A stretch of DNA of 64,000 nt from Enterobacter cloacae complex sp. ECNIH7 (lineage in GTDB: Bacteria; Pseudomonadota; Gammaproteobacteria; Enterobacterales; Enterobacteriaceae), in NCBI RefSeq assembly GCF_002208095.1, contig NZ_CP017992.1, forward strand, positions 1 through 64,000, in the 5' to 3' direction. Position numbers and translations under genes: made by a program. This document shows, piece by piece, positions 61,644 to 64,000 of the stretch; positions within the stretch are counted from its first letter, which is position 1; each line of letters starts with the position of its first letter. The notes below the pieces were generated by a model. The model was given only the letters and a program-made list of their open reading frames with translations, did no database searches and was not told the origin of the DNA.

Positions 61644-62080
61644 GTGGATTTCCGGTTGTAACGGTAACTGGCATCCTCTTCAATTGCTGCCACGAACCAT
61701 CCGGTAGCAGTTTGCCTGTCTATGCTATCAGGCAAGGAAGCGACTAACTGCTCAAGTGGAAGTTTACGATTAGCTCTGAATATCAGCGCCGACATACCAC
61801 ACCAGTCCTGGTTACTTTCGGGCTTCCAGCCGATGCTGAGCATCAATGTTAATGCCGTCTGAGCAGCCCACAACGGAGTTTCAGCCGGGTTAGAGGCCCA
61901 TGAAAGTAACGCCGCGCCGGGTACGGGCCTGCTTCTTGTAACGTATCCCAGATTGATAGCCGCTTCTGTTAATGCGGCAGCTGCTTCGGATTGCGTTCCG
62001 GGATAACGAAGCGCCCAGTGGCGGACAATTTGGCCACGGAATGCCGTGGCCATTTCGGTGAACGGGGTTGATTTCATCAC
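61640..62080 (-). CDS. Protein of unknown function in the par operon (146 aa)
   Basis: This is a 146-residue protein with helical N-terminal half (SEAAAALTEAAINLGYVTRS) and tryptophan-rich middle (SWASNPAETPLWAAQTALTL). The start overlaps the parB stop by four bases, indicating translational coupling. No family is recognised. The position immediately after parB suggests a role in partition or in control of the following genes. Confidence 0.65.
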   Translation of the reverse strand: MMKSTPFTEMATAFRGQIVRHWALRYPGTQSEAAAALTEAAINLGYVTRSRPVPGAALLSWASNPAETPLWAAQTALTLMLSIGWKPESNQDWCGMSALIFRANRKLPLEQLVASLPDSIDRQTATGWFVAAIEEDASYRYNRKST

Positions 62081-63108
62081 TGAGAGCGCATCCCTTTGAC
62101 GCGTAGTTCAGAAGCCTCAACTGAAATCTCACCAATGTCCATTTTCACCCACACATACCCAGCTTTGTCTGGCGCACGGTCAGTCATTATTACCCCTTGC
62201 TGACCGTCTATCTCGACAACAACCTGCCAGGTTTTTACATCTGAATTGCTGCCCAAAGGCTTGGTTGGTTTTTTGTTCTGAGCCTTAGATTTCGCATGCG
62301 AAATCTCACCTTTGCTTTTGTTCTTAACTGCATCAAGAACAGCTTTAACCTGCGAACGTGAAATACCAGACTCTCGCGCAGCCGCGATAAGCTTCTCGGC
62401 CTCTTCAGGAGACTTTTCATTTACCTGTATCAGTGTGTATGCCAGATCGACATCGGATGTGACTTTATCCCGGAGAAGGGCGGTAACATTTTCTGGTGCA
62501 TCAATGAGACGAAGGTGTTTACTGACAAATGAGGTAGGCTTACCCATTGTTTTTGCGATTTGCTCACCCGTCATATTGAACTCATGCTTGAGCTCATAGA
62601 ACGATTTTGCAGTCGCTAATGGTTTCAAACCAGACTGCTGCAGGTTTTCAATAAGCTGACCGATGATGCGTTCTTTTCTTTCCCGTGGTGGTTTACCCAC
62701 ATAAATATCAATGTGGGTATCACCACGCTTACGGGCTGTGCGAACACGCGTTTCGCCTAACCATATCTGGTAGCCACGTCTGTCACGAGGATAACAACGA
62801 GGCGGGGTAAGCATCCCTATAGTTTCGAAGGTATCAGACATACCATCGATGATATCTTCCTCGAAGTCTTCTTCAGGTCGCACTTGTTCTTCAGCATAAA
62901 CCAGATTTATATCGACGCGTATTATCTGACCATCAGGTTCGATATCCGGGCGGGCAATATCCGCCATAATCTGGTGCGCAGCTATATCATGGCTCTGCTC
63001 ATCTGGTTGTTTATTTGCAATGACCTGTTCAATATCAGAAACAACAGATGCTTTTTTTTTCATTTCCTGCTGCGCCTGGAGTCGTCTCATAAACGGTTTC
63101 TTGGCCAT
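62077..63108 (-). CDS. parB: ParB partition protein (KorB/Spo0J type)
   Basis: This is a 343-residue protein with a ParB N-terminal domain (VDINLVYAEEQVRPEEDFEE near 65, WLGETRVRTARKRGDTHIDI near 116), a helix-turn-helix (MTGEQIAKTMGKPTSFVSKH near 178) and a C-terminal part reminiscent of KorB dimer domains. It should bind the centromere, most likely the ATTTCGCATGCGAAAT palindromes nearby, and stimulate ParA. One palindrome lies in its own gene. The start overlaps the parA stop. Confidence 0.9.
   Translation of the reverse strand: MAKKPFMRRLQAQQEMKKKASVVSDIEQVIANKQPDEQSHDIAAHQIMADIARPDIEPDGQIIRVDINLVYAEEQVRPEEDFEEDIIDGMSDTFETIGMLTPPRCYPRDRRGYQIWLGETRVRTARKRGDTHIDIYVGKPPRERKERIIGQLIENLQQSGLKPLATAKSFYELKHEFNMTGEQIAKTMGKPTSFVSKHLRLIDAPENVTALLRDKVTSDVDLAYTLIQVNEKSPEEAEKLIAAARESGISRSQVKAVLDAVKNKSKGEISHAKSKAQNKKPTKPLGSNSDVKTWQVVVEIDGQQGVIMTDRAPDKAGYVWVKMDIGEISVEASELRVKGMRSQ
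62287..62306. repeat. Palindrome copy 5 (inside parB)
   Basis: This is a 20-base perfect palindrome within parB encoding EISHAKSK. It sits in the linker between the DNA-binding and C-terminal domains, where extra residues would be tolerated. Confidence 0.8.
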
Positions 63109-63974
63109 TACTTACCTCCTGCGAGCAGAATAATTTTCCGGGTAAGTTCTTTATACTGAATTGCAGGAAGACTCTTGGGGTCATATTCATCAAAGGAGAG
63201 ACCAAGTTCGATCGCTTCTTTTGCAGCAGCAGGTACAAATGATATATAGGCGAGAATGTAATCTTCAGAGTAGCCTTTTCCCTGAAGGATCTCGATGAGG
63301 AGATTCAGATTCAGTGTATCAATAGGCCCCAGATATCCTTCTTTAAGTGGTTTTTTATAATTTTTCACCTGCGTTTGGGTCACATAAGTTCCCATGAACT
63401 GCAGCGAAGGATTGTAGTTCCGCTTAATTTTCTGCATATAAGTAAGCTGTTTACCAACTGCATTACGGGCCTGCTTCTCCAGCAGGGTAGGGATCAGAAG
63501 ATAATCAGCTGACATATGCGCTGCGATCATAACATTTGAATAAGATGGCGCTGAATCAGCAATAATAAAATCAAACTGTTTCTTCAGTTCTTCAATTCGG
63601 TCCCTGAAGTCGAACATGCAGTCGCTGTTTCGGTAGTTAATTTCATTAAGTTCACTGGTAGCACCGATAAAAAAGCGCCCACCAGGAAGCTCAATCGGTC
63701 GAATCTCTGTTTCAGAAAAGAAAAGCTGATATGTATTCGCTTCACCGGGTGTAAAACTGTTACTTAAAGGTTCGCGTTCTATCTCATAAGGTAAGCCGTC
63801 AGGGAAAGCCCTCTCCGTCAGACCAGTTGTCCAGTCCATATCAATTTCAAGCACACGGAAACCAGCTTTACGAAGGTCATGTGCGATTTCACTGGATGAC
63901 TGCGATTTAACGATTCCGCCCTTCTGACTACATACAACGATAAGTTTGCCGACAGGTCCTATTTTCAGTGTCAT
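63108..63974 (-). CDS. parA: ParA partition ATPase
   Basis: This 288-residue protein has a deviant Walker A KGGIVKSQSS near residue 19, Walker A' LEIDMDW near 45 and a Walker B-like FDFIIADSAPSYSNVM near 138. It lacks an N-terminal helix-turn-helix, so it belongs to the shorter ParA class. It drives plasmid segregation with ParB. ATG 63974 follows AAGGA; an upstream in-frame ATG (63998) lies inside palindrome copy 6 and is less likely. Confidence 0.92.
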   Translation of the reverse strand: MTLKIGPVGKLIVVCSQKGGIVKSQSSSEIAHDLRKAGFRVLEIDMDWTTGLTERAFPDGLPYEIEREPLSNSFTPGEANTYQLFFSETEIRPIELPGGRFFIGATSELNEINYRNSDCMFDFRDRIEELKKQFDFIIADSAPSYSNVMIAAHMSADYLLIPTLLEKQARNAVGKQLTYMQKIKRNYNPSLQFMGTYVTQTQVKNYKKPLKEGYLGPIDTLNLNLLIEILQGKGYSEDYILAYISFVPAAAKEAIELGLSFDEYDPKSLPAIQYKELTRKIILLAGGK

Positions 63975-63987
63975 GTAACAGTCCTTA

Positions 63988-64000
63988 AGATTTCGCATGC
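63988..64000. repeat. Palindrome copy 6, cut by the window edge
   Basis: AGATTTCGCATGC matches the first 13 bases of the palindrome and stops at the window edge. It lies 14 bases upstream of the parA start, where partition operators often are. Confidence 0.7.

Noticed and set aside
1..64000. Antibiotic or metal resistance genes, integrons, tRNA or rRNA genes
   Set aside because: None was recognised on either strand; the only complete mobile element found is the Tn3-family transposon.

Overview
The window is about 64 kb of a conjugative, F-like enterobacterial plasmid. Almost every gene belongs to plasmid replication, F-type transfer, the transfer leading region or partition, and no chromosomal housekeeping genes are visible. 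The transfer genes are close to those of F, and the pilin resembles, from memory, the pED208 (F0lac) pilin. The replicon has the RepFIIA control layout (CopB, CopA antisense RNA, Tap leader peptide, RepA), but its RepA is not the classical R1/R100 protein.

Layout. (1) 1-2.9 kb: edge of an unidentified gene, GC-rich repeats, the replication origin, repA, tap, copA and copB. (2) 3.0-4.8 kb: a secreted phospholipase-D-type nuclease, a small exported protein and traX; finO is not found at its expected place after traX. (3) 5.30-13.23 kb: a complete 7.9-kb Tn3-family transposon with 42-bp inverted repeats and a 5-bp TTTTT target duplication. It carries transposase, a Phd/ParE toxin-antitoxin pair, resolvase, and DksA-like, universal stress and SulP genes. 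It splits a DUF2726 gene that lies between traI and traX. (4) 13.3-42.1 kb: the transfer operon on the minus strand, in order traM, traJ-like regulator, traY-A-L-E-K-B-R-(two unknown)-V-C, trbI, traW-U, trbC, traN-F, trbB, traH-G-S-T-D-I. traQ, traP, trbA, artA, trbE, trbF, trbG and trbJ are not seen. (5) 42.1-42.6 kb: oriT, with a nic region that aligns closely with that of F, so the plus strand is predicted to be the transferred strand and the DNA to the right enters the recipient first.

(6) 42.6-57.2 kb: after a lytic transglycosylase gene, the leading region has all its genes on the minus strand in five units. Each unit is headed by one of two families of structured repeats (three copies of type A, two of type B). 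The genes encode ArdB/KlcA antirestriction, a methyltransferase-like protein, PsiA, PsiB, a ParB-like protein, SSB, ArdA, an adenine methyltransferase and several small unknowns. The type B repeats fold, on the predicted transferred strand only, into a hairpin holding sigma70-like elements that point at the downstream genes. This fits single-stranded-DNA (Frpo-like) promoters that express anti-defence genes on entry.

(7) 57.3-64 kb: a SRAP/HMCES-type abasic-site protein, SOS-controlled umuDC-like genes with a LexA box, a HEPN/RES-domain protein with N-terminal cysteine pairs, two small unknown genes, and parB and parA. Six copies of the palindrome AGATTTCGCATGCGAAATCT (the last cut by the window edge) are spread only through this segment and are the best candidates for the partition site. 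Two of them lie inside coding sequence and force the same residues, ISHAKS, into two unrelated proteins.

Together the genes describe a self-transmissible plasmid that can replicate, segregate, make an F-type pilus, evade restriction and SOS on entry, and carry out mutagenic repair. No antibiotic or metal resistance gene is visible. All functions are inferred from reading the sequence; no searches were run.
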